Positions 35,436 to 43,921 of a stretch of 64,000 nucleotides of DNA are shown one piece after another (the first letter of the stretch is position 1; each line of letters opens with the position of its first letter). The stretch is from Kordia algicida OT-1 (GTDB taxonomy: Bacteria > Bacteroidota > Bacteroidia > Flavobacteriales > Flavobacteriaceae): NCBI RefSeq assembly GCF_000154725.1, contig NZ_DS544873.1:1900727-1964726 (forward strand), read 5' to 3'. The notes under the pieces were generated by a model, which did not search any database, was not told the origin of the DNA, and saw nothing but the letters and a program-made list of their open reading frames with translations. The translations under genes and the position numbers were made by a program.

Positions 35436-36336
35436 ATTTTTTCTTTAGCTTTTGCAATACTTCATTTGCCTGATTTTCTACTTTTTCAAGCAATGCCTGT
35501 AATTTTTTAGGCGCAGCATTTTTATATCGTATGTGAATTTTTTTGCCCTTGTACGTCAAATATGTATTCTGCAAATCCATGATGCGCTCGTTGTCATATT
35601 TCGCTTTAAAATTATTGAAATTTGCTTGTTCAAATTCTTGGAATAACGATTTTGACTTGCTTTCCGCTAGTTTTGTCATATGTTTTCCCTGAACTTCCGC
35701 ATTGAACTTTCCTGTGTAAATCACAGTTCCATCTTCATACATCAACATGGTAAATTCTTCACAAGTTCCTTTGCATGGAGATTTGTATAAGGTTATGAAG
35801 TTGCCTTTTGGAGTTCCATTTACAGAAGCATCATCTTTTGCAGGCTTTTCAAATTTTCCAACATCAGTTGTTTCTGGGGTTGGTATTTTTTCCTCTCTTG
35901 TGAATTTCCCCGTTTCTTTCGTTATTGACTTTCTTCCTTGTAGAGAAGCATCGTATTTTACGAATTTAATAGTTGTATTTTCTCCCGACAAAGTCACTTT
36001 ATCTTTGTTTAAATTTATGGTAGAAACATCATATAAAGCGCTACTAACTGCCATTGAAAAATCAGAGTCACAACACATTTCCGTACAACCTAAACCACTT
36101 AATTTAATAGTATTTTTCCCTGTGATTGCGTACGTTCCGAAGCAATTATTTTTATCTAGTTTTAGTGTAAATTCTGTATCACTTTTAATGGTTAAAATTA
36201 CATCATTCGTAACTGCAACCGATTTCCCTTGATTATTTAAGCTAGTAACTTTCCATGAAGTTCCAATGAATTCCTTTGAAGAAGCATTACAACTAATTAA
36301 TGTAAAGACTAATATAGAGAGTAGTGTTGTTTTCAT
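35434..36336 (-). CDS. Lipoprotein with META-like and DUF6438 domains
   Basis: The 300-residue lipoprotein has lipobox cysteine C16 (LISCNAS). Residues 20-130 resemble a META/heat-shock HslJ-type domain (FIGTSWKVTSLNNQGK, NCFGTYAITGKNTIKL, CTEMCCDSDFS). A Lys/Thr-rich linker follows, and from about 175 a DUF6438 domain (ITLYKSPCKGTCEEFTMLMY, DGTVIYTGKFNAEVQGKH). The cysteine pairs in both halves may form disulfides. It is predicted periplasmic, of unknown function, and monocistronic. Confidence 0.85.
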   Translation of the reverse strand: MKTTLLSILVFTLISCNASSKEFIGTSWKVTSLNNQGKSVAVTNDVILTIKSDTEFTLKLDKNNCFGTYAITGKNTIKLSGLGCTEMCCDSDFSMAVSSALYDVSTINLNKDKVTLSGENTTIKFVKYDASLQGRKSITKETGKFTREEKIPTPETTDVGKFEKPAKDDASVNGTPKGNFITLYKSPCKGTCEEFTMLMYEDGTVIYTGKFNAEVQGKHMTKLAESKSKSLFQEFEQANFNNFKAKYDNERIMDLQNTYLTYKGKKIHIRYKNAAPKKLQALLEKVENQANEVLQKLKKK

Positions 36337-36466
36337 AAAATGCCAATTTAGAAGTTAAATATAGTAATAACTTGTGTTATGATATGATAATTACATGAAT
36401 CATACCATTCTTTCGATGAAGATTGGTTTCTAATCGATTTAATGATAAGAAATAAAGCATTTGCAA

Positions 36467-37819
36467 CTAGCTTGAAGCTACCATTTCATTGACAAAATCA
36501 AAACGAACCATTCCATCATCGTCAATTTTAGTCAAACTTACTTTATGAAGCGTATTGACCAATGCTGGATTCCAAGGCGCTTTTACTTTTACATAGTTTT
36601 CGGTAAAACCGTGAATGTAACCTTCTTTGTTTTCGCCTTCAAATAAAACCGTTTTCGTTTTGCCTAGTTGACTTTCGTAGAATGCTCTACGTTTTTTGAC
36701 AGACAAACCACGTAACATTTTACTACGTTTTTTACGCACATTTTGCGGTACAACGCCTTCCATTTCGGCAGCAACCGTATTTTCACGTTCAGAATACGTA
36801 AATACATGTAGATATGAAATATCTAATTCCGTTAAGAAATTGTAGGTTTCTAGGAAAATTTCGTCAGTTTCTCCTGGAAAACCAACAATAACATCAACAC
36901 CAATACAAGCATCTGGCATGACTTCCTTTATTTTTCTGACACGATCTACATACAATTCACGCATGTAACGACGACGCATTAAACGCAAAAGTGTGTTGCT
37001 TCCGCTTTGCAGTGGAATGTGAAAATGTGGCACAAACGTGTTGCTTTTTGAAACAAAGTCAATCGTTTCGTTTTTTAACAAGTTTGGTTCTATTGAGGAA
37101 ATTCGTAAACGTTCAATTCCTTCAACAGTATCTAATGCTTGTACCAATTCTAAAAAAGTATGTTCGTGTTTTTTGTTTCCAAATTCACCTTTCCCATAAT
37201 CGCCAATATTTACGCCTGTTAAAACGATTTCTTTGATATTTTTTTCTGAGATTTCTTTGGCATTTTTCAGTACATTTTCGAGTGTATCACTTCTAGAAAT
37301 TCCTCTTGCCAACGGAATGGTACAATACGTACATTTGTAATCACAACCATCTTGCACTTTTAGAAATGCACGCGTGCGATCTCCAAAAGAATAGCTTCCA
37401 ACATAGAAATCGGCTTCTTCAATTTCGCAGGAATGCACTTCTCCGATCCCTCGACTTCGCTCAGGACGGCTCAACAAATCGTTTATATACGATGTGAGTT
37501 TAAATTTTTCTGTCGCGCCAAGTACCAAATCTACACCATCAACTGCTGCCAATTCTTCTGGTTTTAGTTGTGCATAACAACCAACAGCTGCGACAAACGC
37601 ATCGGGATTTACTTTTTGCGCTTGTTTTACGATCGTTTTAAAGCGTTTATCCGCGTTTTCCGTTACACTACATGTGTTAATTACATACATATCAGCGTGT
37701 TCAGAGAAATCTACCTTTTCAAATCCTTCTTCTTGAAAGTTTCTGGCAATGGTAGAGGTTTCTGAAAAATTCAGTTTGCAACCTAGCGTATAAAAAGCGA
37801 CTTTTTTTCTATCGTTCAT
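36467..37819 (-). CDS. mtaB: tRNA t6A37 methylthiotransferase MtaB
   Basis: The 450-residue radical-SAM enzyme inserts the 2-methylthio group into t6A at position 37 of tRNA(Lys). The N-terminal cluster uses C14, C50 and C81; the radical-SAM cluster uses C159, C163 and C166 in GCDYKCTYCTIPLARG. A C-terminal TRAM-like region (TKTVLFEGENKEGYIHGFTENY) follows. Residues about 117-125 (SRPERSRGI) are encoded by a dispersed palindromic element inserted in frame between the two cluster regions. It is monocistronic. Confidence 0.95.
   Translation of the reverse strand: MNDRKKVAFYTLGCKLNFSETSTIARNFQEEGFEKVDFSEHADMYVINTCSVTENADKRFKTIVKQAQKVNPDAFVAAVGCYAQLKPEELAAVDGVDLVLGATEKFKLTSYINDLLSRPERSRGIGEVHSCEIEEADFYVGSYSFGDRTRAFLKVQDGCDYKCTYCTIPLARGISRSDTLENVLKNAKEISEKNIKEIVLTGVNIGDYGKGEFGNKKHEHTFLELVQALDTVEGIERLRISSIEPNLLKNETIDFVSKSNTFVPHFHIPLQSGSNTLLRLMRRRYMRELYVDRVRKIKEVMPDACIGVDVIVGFPGETDEIFLETYNFLTELDISYLHVFTYSERENTVAAEMEGVVPQNVRKKRSKMLRGLSVKKRRAFYESQLGKTKTVLFEGENKEGYIHGFTENYVKVKAPWNPALVNTLHKVSLTKIDDDGMVRFDFVNEMVASS
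37445..37471. repeat. Dispersed palindromic element inside mtaB
   Basis: CCTCGACTTCGCTCAGGA and its flanks form the family of short G+C-rich palindromic repeats seen between genes in flavobacteria (compare GAGCGGAGTCGA near 21650). It is translated as SRPERSRGI, keeping the frame of mtaB. It is clearly more G+C-rich than the surroundings. Confidence 0.75.
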
Positions 37820-37947
37820 TCCTGTACTTTTCTACCAAAACGGTAGCGATTTGTGTTTTTTATTATGTATTTTTAAACCTTCTAATGAACACGTTATCGT
37901 GTAATTATTAAAGGCAAAAGCCTGCAAATTTACAATTATTTCAGCAT

Positions 37948-39579
37948 ATGATAAAATTAACAATGCAACATTTTAAATTGGTAATTAGTTCTATATCAAT
38001 CTTTTGTTTATTGTTGATTTCTTTTTCATGTCAACAAAACAGCACAGAGAATCGGGATCATTTGGTTTTTCGTTATAACGAGCATGCAAATATTACGTCG
38101 TTAGATCCTGCTTTTGCGAAAGATCAGCGGAATATTTGGGCAGTTCATCAACTGTTTAATGGCTTGGTGGAAATGGATACCGATTTGAACGTGATTCCTG
38201 CTATTGCAAAGTCTTGGGAAGTTTCAGAAGATGCATTAACGTATGTTTTTACTTTGCGTGATGATGTACTGTTTCACGAACACGAATTGTTTGGAAATAA
38301 ACGTACACGAACCGTTAATGCGTATGATTTTGAATATAGTTTTGGACGAATTTTAGATGATAAAATTGCTTCTAGTGGACGCTGGATTTTTAAGAGTGTT
38401 GAAAGCTTTAAAGCGATTGATGCTACAACGTTTCAAATCACCCTAAAACAACCTTTCCCTGCTTTTTTAAGTTTGCTTACAATGAAATATTGTTCGGTAG
38501 TTCCGAAAGAAATTGTGGAACATTACGGCAATGATTTTAGAGCAAATCCAATTGGAACTGGACCTTTTCAGTTTAAGATTTGGGAAGAAAATACGAAGTT
38601 GGTTTTGCGCAAGAATCCGAAGTATTTTGAGAAAGATGCTTCTGGGGAAAATTTACCATATTTGGAAGCTGTTGCCATTACGTTTTTACCTGATAAACAG
38701 AGTGAATTTTTACAGTTTGTTCAAGGAAATATTGATTTTTTAAACTCGCTTGATCCGTCGTATCAAGATGAAATTTTAGATGCTTCTGGAAAATTACGTA
38801 AAACGTACGCAGAAAATGTGAATATGATTTCTGGACCATATTTAAACACCGAATATTTAGGAATTTATATTGGCGATAGTACAAACATATCAAGTCATCA
38901 TTTGTTACGAAAAGCGATGAATTATAGTTTTGATCGTCAAAAGATGATTACGTATTTACGAAGTGGCATTGGAACGCCAGCCATTCATGGTTTTATCCCA
39001 AAAGGTTTGCCAGGTTTTGCAAATATCAAAGGATTTGATTATCAACCTGAAACCGCGAAGAATCTGGTGAAGCAATATGTTGAAGAAACAGGAAATACGT
39101 CTCCAGAAGTTGCTATTACTACCAACGGACAGTATTTGAATTTCTGCGAGTATATTCAGCGAGAGCTAGAAAAAATTGGTATTAAAGCGAGTGTAAATGT
39201 CATTCCTGCTTCTACTTTACGCGAATTACGATCAAAAGGGGAATTGCCCATTTTTAGAGCAAGTTGGATTGCCGATTATCCAGATGCAGAAAACTATTTG
39301 TCTTTATTTTACAGTAAAAACTTTACACCAAACGGTCCAAATTATACACATTTTAAGAACGCACAGTTTGATGAATGGTACGAAACCGCTTTGCGCGAAA
39401 CGGACGCAACTACACGTGCCAACTTGTATACAAAAATGGATTCTTTGCTGATTTCCGAAGCGCCATTGGTTCCTCTGTATTACGATCAAGTAGTACGATT
39501 TACACAGGAAAATGTAGAAGGTTTAGGCATTAATGCGTTGAATTTGTTGGAGTTAAAACGTGTTCAAAAAGCGAAATAA
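37948..39579 (+). CDS. Peptide/oligopeptide ABC transporter substrate-binding lipoprotein
   Basis: The 543-residue SBP family 5 protein has an N-terminal signal and lipobox cysteine (LISFSCQQ), then NITSLDPAFAKDQRNIWAVH, QLFNGLVEMDTDLNVIPAIAKSW and HFKNAQFDEWYETAL, typical of DppA/OppA-like proteins. An alternative ATG five codons in (37963) is equally plausible. No permease or ATPase genes are adjacent, so it is an orphan binding protein or works with a transporter elsewhere. Confidence 0.92.
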   Translation: MIKLTMQHFKLVISSISIFCLLLISFSCQQNSTENRDHLVFRYNEHANITSLDPAFAKDQRNIWAVHQLFNGLVEMDTDLNVIPAIAKSWEVSEDALTYVFTLRDDVLFHEHELFGNKRTRTVNAYDFEYSFGRILDDKIASSGRWIFKSVESFKAIDATTFQITLKQPFPAFLSLLTMKYCSVVPKEIVEHYGNDFRANPIGTGPFQFKIWEENTKLVLRKNPKYFEKDASGENLPYLEAVAITFLPDKQSEFLQFVQGNIDFLNSLDPSYQDEILDASGKLRKTYAENVNMISGPYLNTEYLGIYIGDSTNISSHHLLRKAMNYSFDRQKMITYLRSGIGTPAIHGFIPKGLPGFANIKGFDYQPETAKNLVKQYVEETGNTSPEVAITTNGQYLNFCEYIQRELEKIGIKASVNVIPASTLRELRSKGELPIFRASWIADYPDAENYLSLFYSKNFTPNGPNYTHFKNAQFDEWYETALRETDATTRANLYTKMDSLLISEAPLVPLYYDQVVRFTQENVEGLGINALNLLELKRVQKAK

Positions 39580-39651
39580 CTTTCAAAAATTGTAACATTT
39601 CGCTTCTTTTATATACCAATAGTGTATGTTGAATTATTAAAGAAGAAGATT

Positions 39652-39933
39652 ATGTTAGGATCAGGATTTGGACTTTATGCTGTAGAAGCATTCAAAAGAG
39701 ATAAGAAACGAAGGAAGCAACACACGCCATTCAGCACACATTTATTGAGATTTGAAGGAAAAAAGATTATAAAGGAATTTCCAAAAGCTACCAAAAAACA
39801 ATTGATGGTAATTCAGGAAAAAATAAAAAAACAAGAACGCAAAGAAAGAAATAAATTGATATTAGCTTTTGCATTGGCAATTCCTGTAACAATCGTAATA
39901 ATTATGACGATTGTAAATTCAGTTACACATTAA
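39652..39933 (+). CDS. Small membrane protein, hypothetical
   Basis: I choose the ATG at 39652 (MLGSGFGLYAVEAFKRDKK, 93 residues) over an upstream in-frame start at 39622. A basic N-terminal half leads to a strongly charged helix (KKQLMVIQEKIKKQERKE) and one C-terminal membrane helix (LILAFALAIPVTIVIIMTIV). No family is recognised. It shares plan (basic coiled region, then C-terminal membrane anchor) with the next gene. Confidence 0.7.
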   Translation: MLGSGFGLYAVEAFKRDKKRRKQHTPFSTHLLRFEGKKIIKEFPKATKKQLMVIQEKIKKQERKERNKLILAFALAIPVTIVIIMTIVNSVTH

Positions 39934-39968
39934 CGCTTAAAATTTGTGTTTAACCAAAAACTAAAGTT

Positions 39969-40268
39969 ATGTCAGGATTTTTATCACATGCAAATAATGT
40001 TATTCGAAATAACAAACGCAAACGCATCAACAAGCTTGAACGCGTTGAGCGCTATATTGGTACAGAATCGTCTGAAGCAGTTTACAAAGAAGCTTCACAG
40101 TATACGTTGAACAAAGTGAGAGATGAAGTGCAAGAGCAGCAACGAAAAGCACGAAGAAAAACGATTTTAGTATTTACGATTACAGGTATAATTTTAATCG
40201 CTGTGATGTATTACTTTTTGTTTGTACACAAGTTTTCAAAAGAAGTTCCACTAATCTTTCAATTCTAG
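39969..40268 (+). CDS. Small membrane protein, hypothetical
   Basis: This is a 99-residue protein: MSGFLSHANNVIRNNKRKR, a charged helical middle (LNKVRDEVQEQQRKARRK) and a C-terminal membrane helix (TILVFTITGIILIAVMYYFLF). It lies 35 bp after a gene of the same plan, probably as a co-transcribed and possibly duplicated pair. No family is recognised. The terminator at 40295 follows. Confidence 0.72.
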   Translation: MSGFLSHANNVIRNNKRKRINKLERVERYIGTESSEAVYKEASQYTLNKVRDEVQEQQRKARRKTILVFTITGIILIAVMYYFLFVHKFSKEVPLIFQF

Positions 40269-40294
40269 CAATTTAAAACCTGAAATTTATATAA

Positions 40295-40323
40295 AAAGCC
40301 GTTACTTTTTGAGTAACGGCTTT
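40295..40323. terminator. Bidirectional terminator
   Basis: AAAGCCGTTACT and AGTAACGGCTTT pair perfectly around TTTTG between convergent genes. Confidence 0.88.
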
Positions 40324-40330
40324 GTTATTT

Positions 40331-40750
40331 TTAGAAACGAAATCCATCGTCTTTCTTTTTTCCTAGATCGTCTAAATTTCTATTTCCAATTAAAAAATCT
40401 TCTGTAGGCTTTTCTTCTTCTGATTTTCCGATGTCTTCAATTTTTGGCTTGTTGCGTTCTTTTTCTTCAAAATCTTTTGTCCATTTTCTTTTGAGTAATT
40501 GATAAAATCCCCAGCATGCTAATATTCCAATAGGAATGGTCATCAATCCTAATACGGTTTCTGAAGTTGTATCTAGAAATTCAGGGAAAAATAATCCTAT
40601 GATTACTCCCAAAATTACTCCTCCAGCAATGATACCTCCATAATAAGATACTACACCAAGTATGGCATACAACCAAGCTGATTGATCGTATTTTTTTGCC
40701 ATGTCATAAAATTGTTTTCCAACAAAATATATCAGTACTAATCCTAACAT
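40331..40750 (-). CDS. Hypothetical membrane protein
   Basis: The 139-residue protein has three hydrophobic segments (about 1-9, 27-53 and 66-85, the middle one Gly-rich: GGIIAGGVILGVIIGLFF). A hydrophilic, lysine/glutamate-rich C-terminal tail ends in KKKDDGFRF. No family is recognised. It lies 27 bp downstream of the GlmU-like gene, probably in the same transcript. Confidence 0.7.
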   Translation of the reverse strand: MLGLVLIYFVGKQFYDMAKKYDQSAWLYAILGVVSYYGGIIAGGVILGVIIGLFFPEFLDTTSETVLGLMTIPIGILACWGFYQLLKRKWTKDFEEKERNKPKIEDIGKSEEEKPTEDFLIGNRNLDDLGKKKDDGFRF

Positions 40751-40777
40751 TTCTCTTTATTTTTTTATTGTTATTAT

Positions 40778-41953
40778 TTAATCCTTACGCCACTTTTTAG
40801 TTTCTTCAAAAACATGTGTCAGTATGGCTTCGTCTTGTGCTGTAAATTCGACTTTTCTACGTGCCATGACTACTTTTGCAACTTCAAAAGCTTTTTTAGT
40901 TAAGTACGTTGTGAATCCGCTTGCGCCGCCCCAACTGTAACTTGGCACAAAGTTTCTAGGGAAACCTGAACCAAATATGTTTGCATTTACACCAACTACC
41001 GTTCCTGTATTGAACATCGTGTTGATTCCGCACTTGCTGTGATCGCCCATCATGAGCCCGCAAAACTGTAATCCTGTTTTGGCAAAGTTTTCCGTTTCAT
41101 AACTCCACAAACGCACTGGCGCGTAGTTATTTTTGAGATTTGAATTGTTGCTGTCTGCTCCGATATTACACCATTCTCCCAAGACTGAGTTTCCTAAAAA
41201 GCCATCATGTCCTTTGTTGGAATAGCCCATTAATACGGAGTTATTCACTTCTCCTCCAACTTTGCAATATGGTCCAAGTGTAGTAGCTCCGTAAATTTTA
41301 GCAGAAAGTTTTAATACTGAGTTTTCACACATTGCCAACGCACCACGAACCACACAACCTTCCATGATTTCTGCGTTTTTTCCTATGTAAATTGGTCCTG
41401 AACTCGCATTGAGTGTACAGAAATTAAGCATTGCTCCTTCTTCAATGAAAATATTTTCTGGCGCAATGACGTTTACCGTTGCTGGAATTGGCTGTGATGT
41501 TCTGTCTCGTGTAATTAAGTTGAAATCCGCCTGAATGGCTTCTGCATTTTTAGAGAAAATATCCCACGTATTTTCAATTCGCAAACATGCTGCTTCATAC
41601 GAAATAATGTCATACGTATCAAAATCAACCTCATCTTGTTGATCTGTAGTGTGAAAAGCGATGATTTCATCTCCTGCAAAGATTGCTTGGTTTGCGGTTA
41701 ATCCTTGTATCAGTGCAACTAATTCAGCATTTGGCAGAAAAGAAGCATTAATCATTACGTTTTCTTCTAGTTCTACCATTGGATATTTTTCAGATAGGTA
41801 TTCTTCTGTAATTGTTGTGGTTGTTCCACCTAAGAATGCTTCCCATTTTTCTCTAATTGTCAGTATTCCAACTCTAATATCGGCTACAGGTCTTGTGTAA
41901 GTAAATGGCAACAATGCATTTCGTACCGTTCCATCAAAGAGAATATAATTCAT
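40778..41953 (-). CDS. GlmU-like protein with hexapeptide repeats
   Basis: The 391-residue protein has an N-terminal NTP_transf_4-type domain (about 1-150), which lacks the GxGTRM loop of true nucleotidyltransferases. A left-handed beta-helix follows from about 160 (VIAPENIFIEEGAMLNFCTLN, IGKNAEIMEGCVVRGALA, CKVGGEVNNSVLMG). NCBI-style naming would be GlmU family protein. It may be a sugar-nucleotide transferase/acyltransferase, but catalysis by the N-terminal domain is doubtful. It has its own promoter upstream. Confidence 0.88.
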   Translation of the reverse strand: MNYILFDGTVRNALLPFTYTRPVADIRVGILTIREKWEAFLGGTTTTITEEYLSEKYPMVELEENVMINASFLPNAELVALIQGLTANQAIFAGDEIIAFHTTDQQDEVDFDTYDIISYEAACLRIENTWDIFSKNAEAIQADFNLITRDRTSQPIPATVNVIAPENIFIEEGAMLNFCTLNASSGPIYIGKNAEIMEGCVVRGALAMCENSVLKLSAKIYGATTLGPYCKVGGEVNNSVLMGYSNKGHDGFLGNSVLGEWCNIGADSNNSNLKNNYAPVRLWSYETENFAKTGLQFCGLMMGDHSKCGINTMFNTGTVVGVNANIFGSGFPRNFVPSYSWGGASGFTTYLTKKAFEVAKVVMARRKVEFTAQDEAILTHVFEETKKWRKD

Positions 41954-41969
41954 GTTTGCTGAGTTTTTG

Positions 41970-42002
41970 TAAATATAGCACTATATGTAGTTATTTTTCA
42001 AA
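41970..42002 (-). promoter_or_regulatory. Promoter of the GlmU-like gene
   Basis: On the minus strand TTTG (41999-42002), 21 bases, then TATATTTA (41970-41977). This is one mismatch from the consensus and 16 bases before the ATG. Confidence 0.65.
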
Positions 42003-42004
42003 AA

Positions 42005-42036
42005 AAAATGTCTCTCAGTTTCCTGAAAGACATTTT
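42005..42036 (-). terminator. Terminator of rpmE2
   Basis: AAAATGTCT and AGACATTTT pair, with additional TCAG/CTGA pairing around a TTTC loop. Confidence 0.75.
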
Positions 42037-42056
42037 GTGTGATATTATCAAAATTC

Positions 42057-42308
42057 TTACTTCTTGAATTTCGCGTATTTGTTTTTGAACTTGTCAATAC
42101 GTCCTGCTGTATCTACTAATTTAGACTTACCAGTGTAATAAGGATGTGAAGTTCTTGAAATTTCTAATTTGTATAACGGATACTCAGTACCATCAACTTC
42201 GATAGTTTCTTTTGTATCTACCGTAGACTTTGTAAGAAATACATCATTGTTAGACATATCTTTAAAAGCTACTACTCTATAATTTTCTGGATGTATACCT
42301 TGTTTCAT
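42057..42308 (-). CDS. rpmE2: 50S ribosomal protein L31 type B
   Basis: The 83-residue protein starts [20 protein letters not shown] and contains the L31 signature [16 protein letters not shown]. It lacks the zinc-binding cysteines of type A L31, so it is the zinc-independent form. It is monocistronic with a consensus promoter and a hairpin terminator. The type B form is standard in this phylum. Confidence 0.97.
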   Translation of the reverse strand: MKQGIHPENYRVVAFKDMSNNDVFLTKSTVDTKETIEVDGTEYPLYKLEISRTSHPYYTGKSKLVDTAGRIDKFKNKYAKFKK

Positions 42309-42346
42309 CTTTGTATTCTTTTATAACTTTCTCAATTTTCGAGGTG

Positions 42347-42376
42347 CAAATTTAATTATTATTTCTGAATGTGCAA
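42347..42376 (-). promoter_or_regulatory. Promoter of rpmE2
   Basis: On the minus strand TTG (42374-42376) is followed after 19 bases by TAAATTTG (42347-42354), a consensus -7 box. Confidence 0.7.
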
Positions 42377-42393
42377 CATTTAAATAAAAATAT

Positions 42394-42427
42394 TTTGACA
42401 TTTTCTAAGCTTGAATTTCTATATTTG
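42394..42427 (+). promoter_or_regulatory. Promoter of the DUF4199-glycosyltransferase pair
   Basis: TTTG (42394-42397), 22 bases, then TATATTTG (42420-42427). It places the start of transcription just before the ATG at 42452 and rules out the longer reading frame from 42371. Confidence 0.65.
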
Positions 42428-42451
42428 TCTCCTGCATATAAAAACACCTTC

Positions 42452-42955
42452 ATGTTTTCAAAAACATCACATTTCGGAATTGCCTTAGGAATTTTGAATA
42501 TTCTAGCTTTTCTGCTGCAATATCAGCAAAATATTCACACAGATGCTACAAATATTTTTGCCATTTTAATGCTGCCAATTTCGGTAATTTTTATCGTTGT
42601 TGCAATTTTGAGAGTCAATAAAGATTTTAAAGGTGAATTGTTTAGCATTCGCAAAGGATTACAGACAGGAATTGGCGTTATTCTATTAGGTGGAATTATT
42701 TTTTGGTTGTATCAAATTTTGCATGCCAATTTTATAGAACCTGATTATGTAGAAAAATTAGCAACGGTTGCCAAAAAGGATTTACAACTCGATTCTCAGT
42801 TTTCACCAGAAGAAGTTACTGAAAAGATTACCTTTTATAAGGAGAATTATAAATTCAATTGGTTTATTGATATTGTTTTAAAGAGTCTGTTTACAGGATT
42901 TTTTGTTTCTTTGATTACGTCATTGGTCATCAATGCCTTTTACAAACAACGATAA
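42452..42955 (+). CDS. DUF4199 membrane protein
   Basis: The 167-residue protein starts at the ATG 42452 (MFSKTSHFGIALGILNILAF), because the promoter lies just upstream and the 27 residues before it are not conserved-looking. There are four hydrophobic segments (about 5-22, 33-50, 70-90 and 145-163) with a soluble helical loop between the last two. It fits DUF4199, a Bacteroidetes family of unknown function often beside glycosyltransferases. It ends 9 bp before the GT2 gene. Confidence 0.85.
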   Translation: MFSKTSHFGIALGILNILAFLLQYQQNIHTDATNIFAILMLPISVIFIVVAILRVNKDFKGELFSIRKGLQTGIGVILLGGIIFWLYQILHANFIEPDYVEKLATVAKKDLQLDSQFSPEEVTEKITFYKENYKFNWFIDIVLKSLFTGFFVSLITSLVINAFYKQR

Positions 42956-42964
42956 GATCAATTT

Positions 42965-43921
42965 ATGAATATATCTGTAGTGATCCCATTACTTAATGAA
43001 GATGAGTCTTTGCAAGAACTGTATGCGTGGATTTCACGTGTGATGGAAGCCAATAAATACTCGTATGAAATCCTTTTTATCGATGATGGAAGTACCGATC
43101 GTTCTTGGAAGATTATTCATGAATTGTCTCAAAAGCACACAGAAGTTAAAGGAATTCGTTTTTTAAAGAATTATGGAAAATCGCAAGCATTGCATGCAGG
43201 TTTTAAAAGAGCTTCTGGCGATGTTGTCATTACGATGGATGCCGATTTGCAAGATAGTCCTGATGAAATTCCAGAATTATTCAATCTGATTACAACAGAA
43301 AATTATGATTTGGTTTCTGGTTGGAAAAAGAAACGCTACGATTCGGTCATTGCGAAAAATATTCCTTCAAAATTATTCAATTGGGCTGCGAGAAGAACCT
43401 CAGGATTGAAACTACACGATTTTAACTGCGGTTTAAAAGCTTATAAGAATATTGTGATAAAGAATGTTGATGTGTATGGAGAAATGCACAGATACATTCC
43501 TGTATTGGCTAAAAATGCTGGTTTTAACAATATTGGGGAAAAAGTAGTCATTCACCAAGCGCGTAAATACGGAAAAACCAAGTTTGGCTATGACCGCTTT
43601 ATCAATGGTTTTTTAGATTTGATTACGATTTGGTTTTTGTCTAAATTCGGAAAACGTCCGATGCACTTGTTTGGCGCTTTGGGCGTGTTGATGTTTATGA
43701 TCGGATTTGCTGCGGCTGGATATATCGGAATTACCAAATTATACAAACTTGCGTATGATTTGCCAGCCATTCTTGTCACAAATAATCCGTGGTTTTATAT
43801 TTCCCTAACGACTATGATTATCGGAACACAGTTTTTCTTAGCTGGTTTTCTTGGTGAAATTGTGTTGCGAAGCAAACGTGATAAGGAACGCTACAAGATT
43901 AGTGAAACTGAAAATTTTTAA
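42965..43921 (+). CDS. Family 2 glycosyltransferase, DPM1/ArnC-like
   Basis: The 318-residue enzyme has an N-terminal GT-A domain with IDDGSTDRSW (UDP/GDP-sugar binding), DADLQDSPDEIPEL (DxD-type metal site) and QARKYGKTKFGYDRF. Two C-terminal membrane helices follow (about 235-258 and 275-300). This plan is typical of transferases that load a sugar onto polyprenyl phosphate. The substrate is not evident. Its stop codon overlaps the stop codon of the convergent T9SS gene. Confidence 0.92.
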   Translation: MNISVVIPLLNEDESLQELYAWISRVMEANKYSYEILFIDDGSTDRSWKIIHELSQKHTEVKGIRFLKNYGKSQALHAGFKRASGDVVITMDADLQDSPDEIPELFNLITTENYDLVSGWKKKRYDSVIAKNIPSKLFNWAARRTSGLKLHDFNCGLKAYKNIVIKNVDVYGEMHRYIPVLAKNAGFNNIGEKVVIHQARKYGKTKFGYDRFINGFLDLITIWFLSKFGKRPMHLFGALGVLMFMIGFAAAGYIGITKLYKLAYDLPAILVTNNPWFYISLTTMIIGTQFFLAGFLGEIVLRSKRDKERYKISETENF

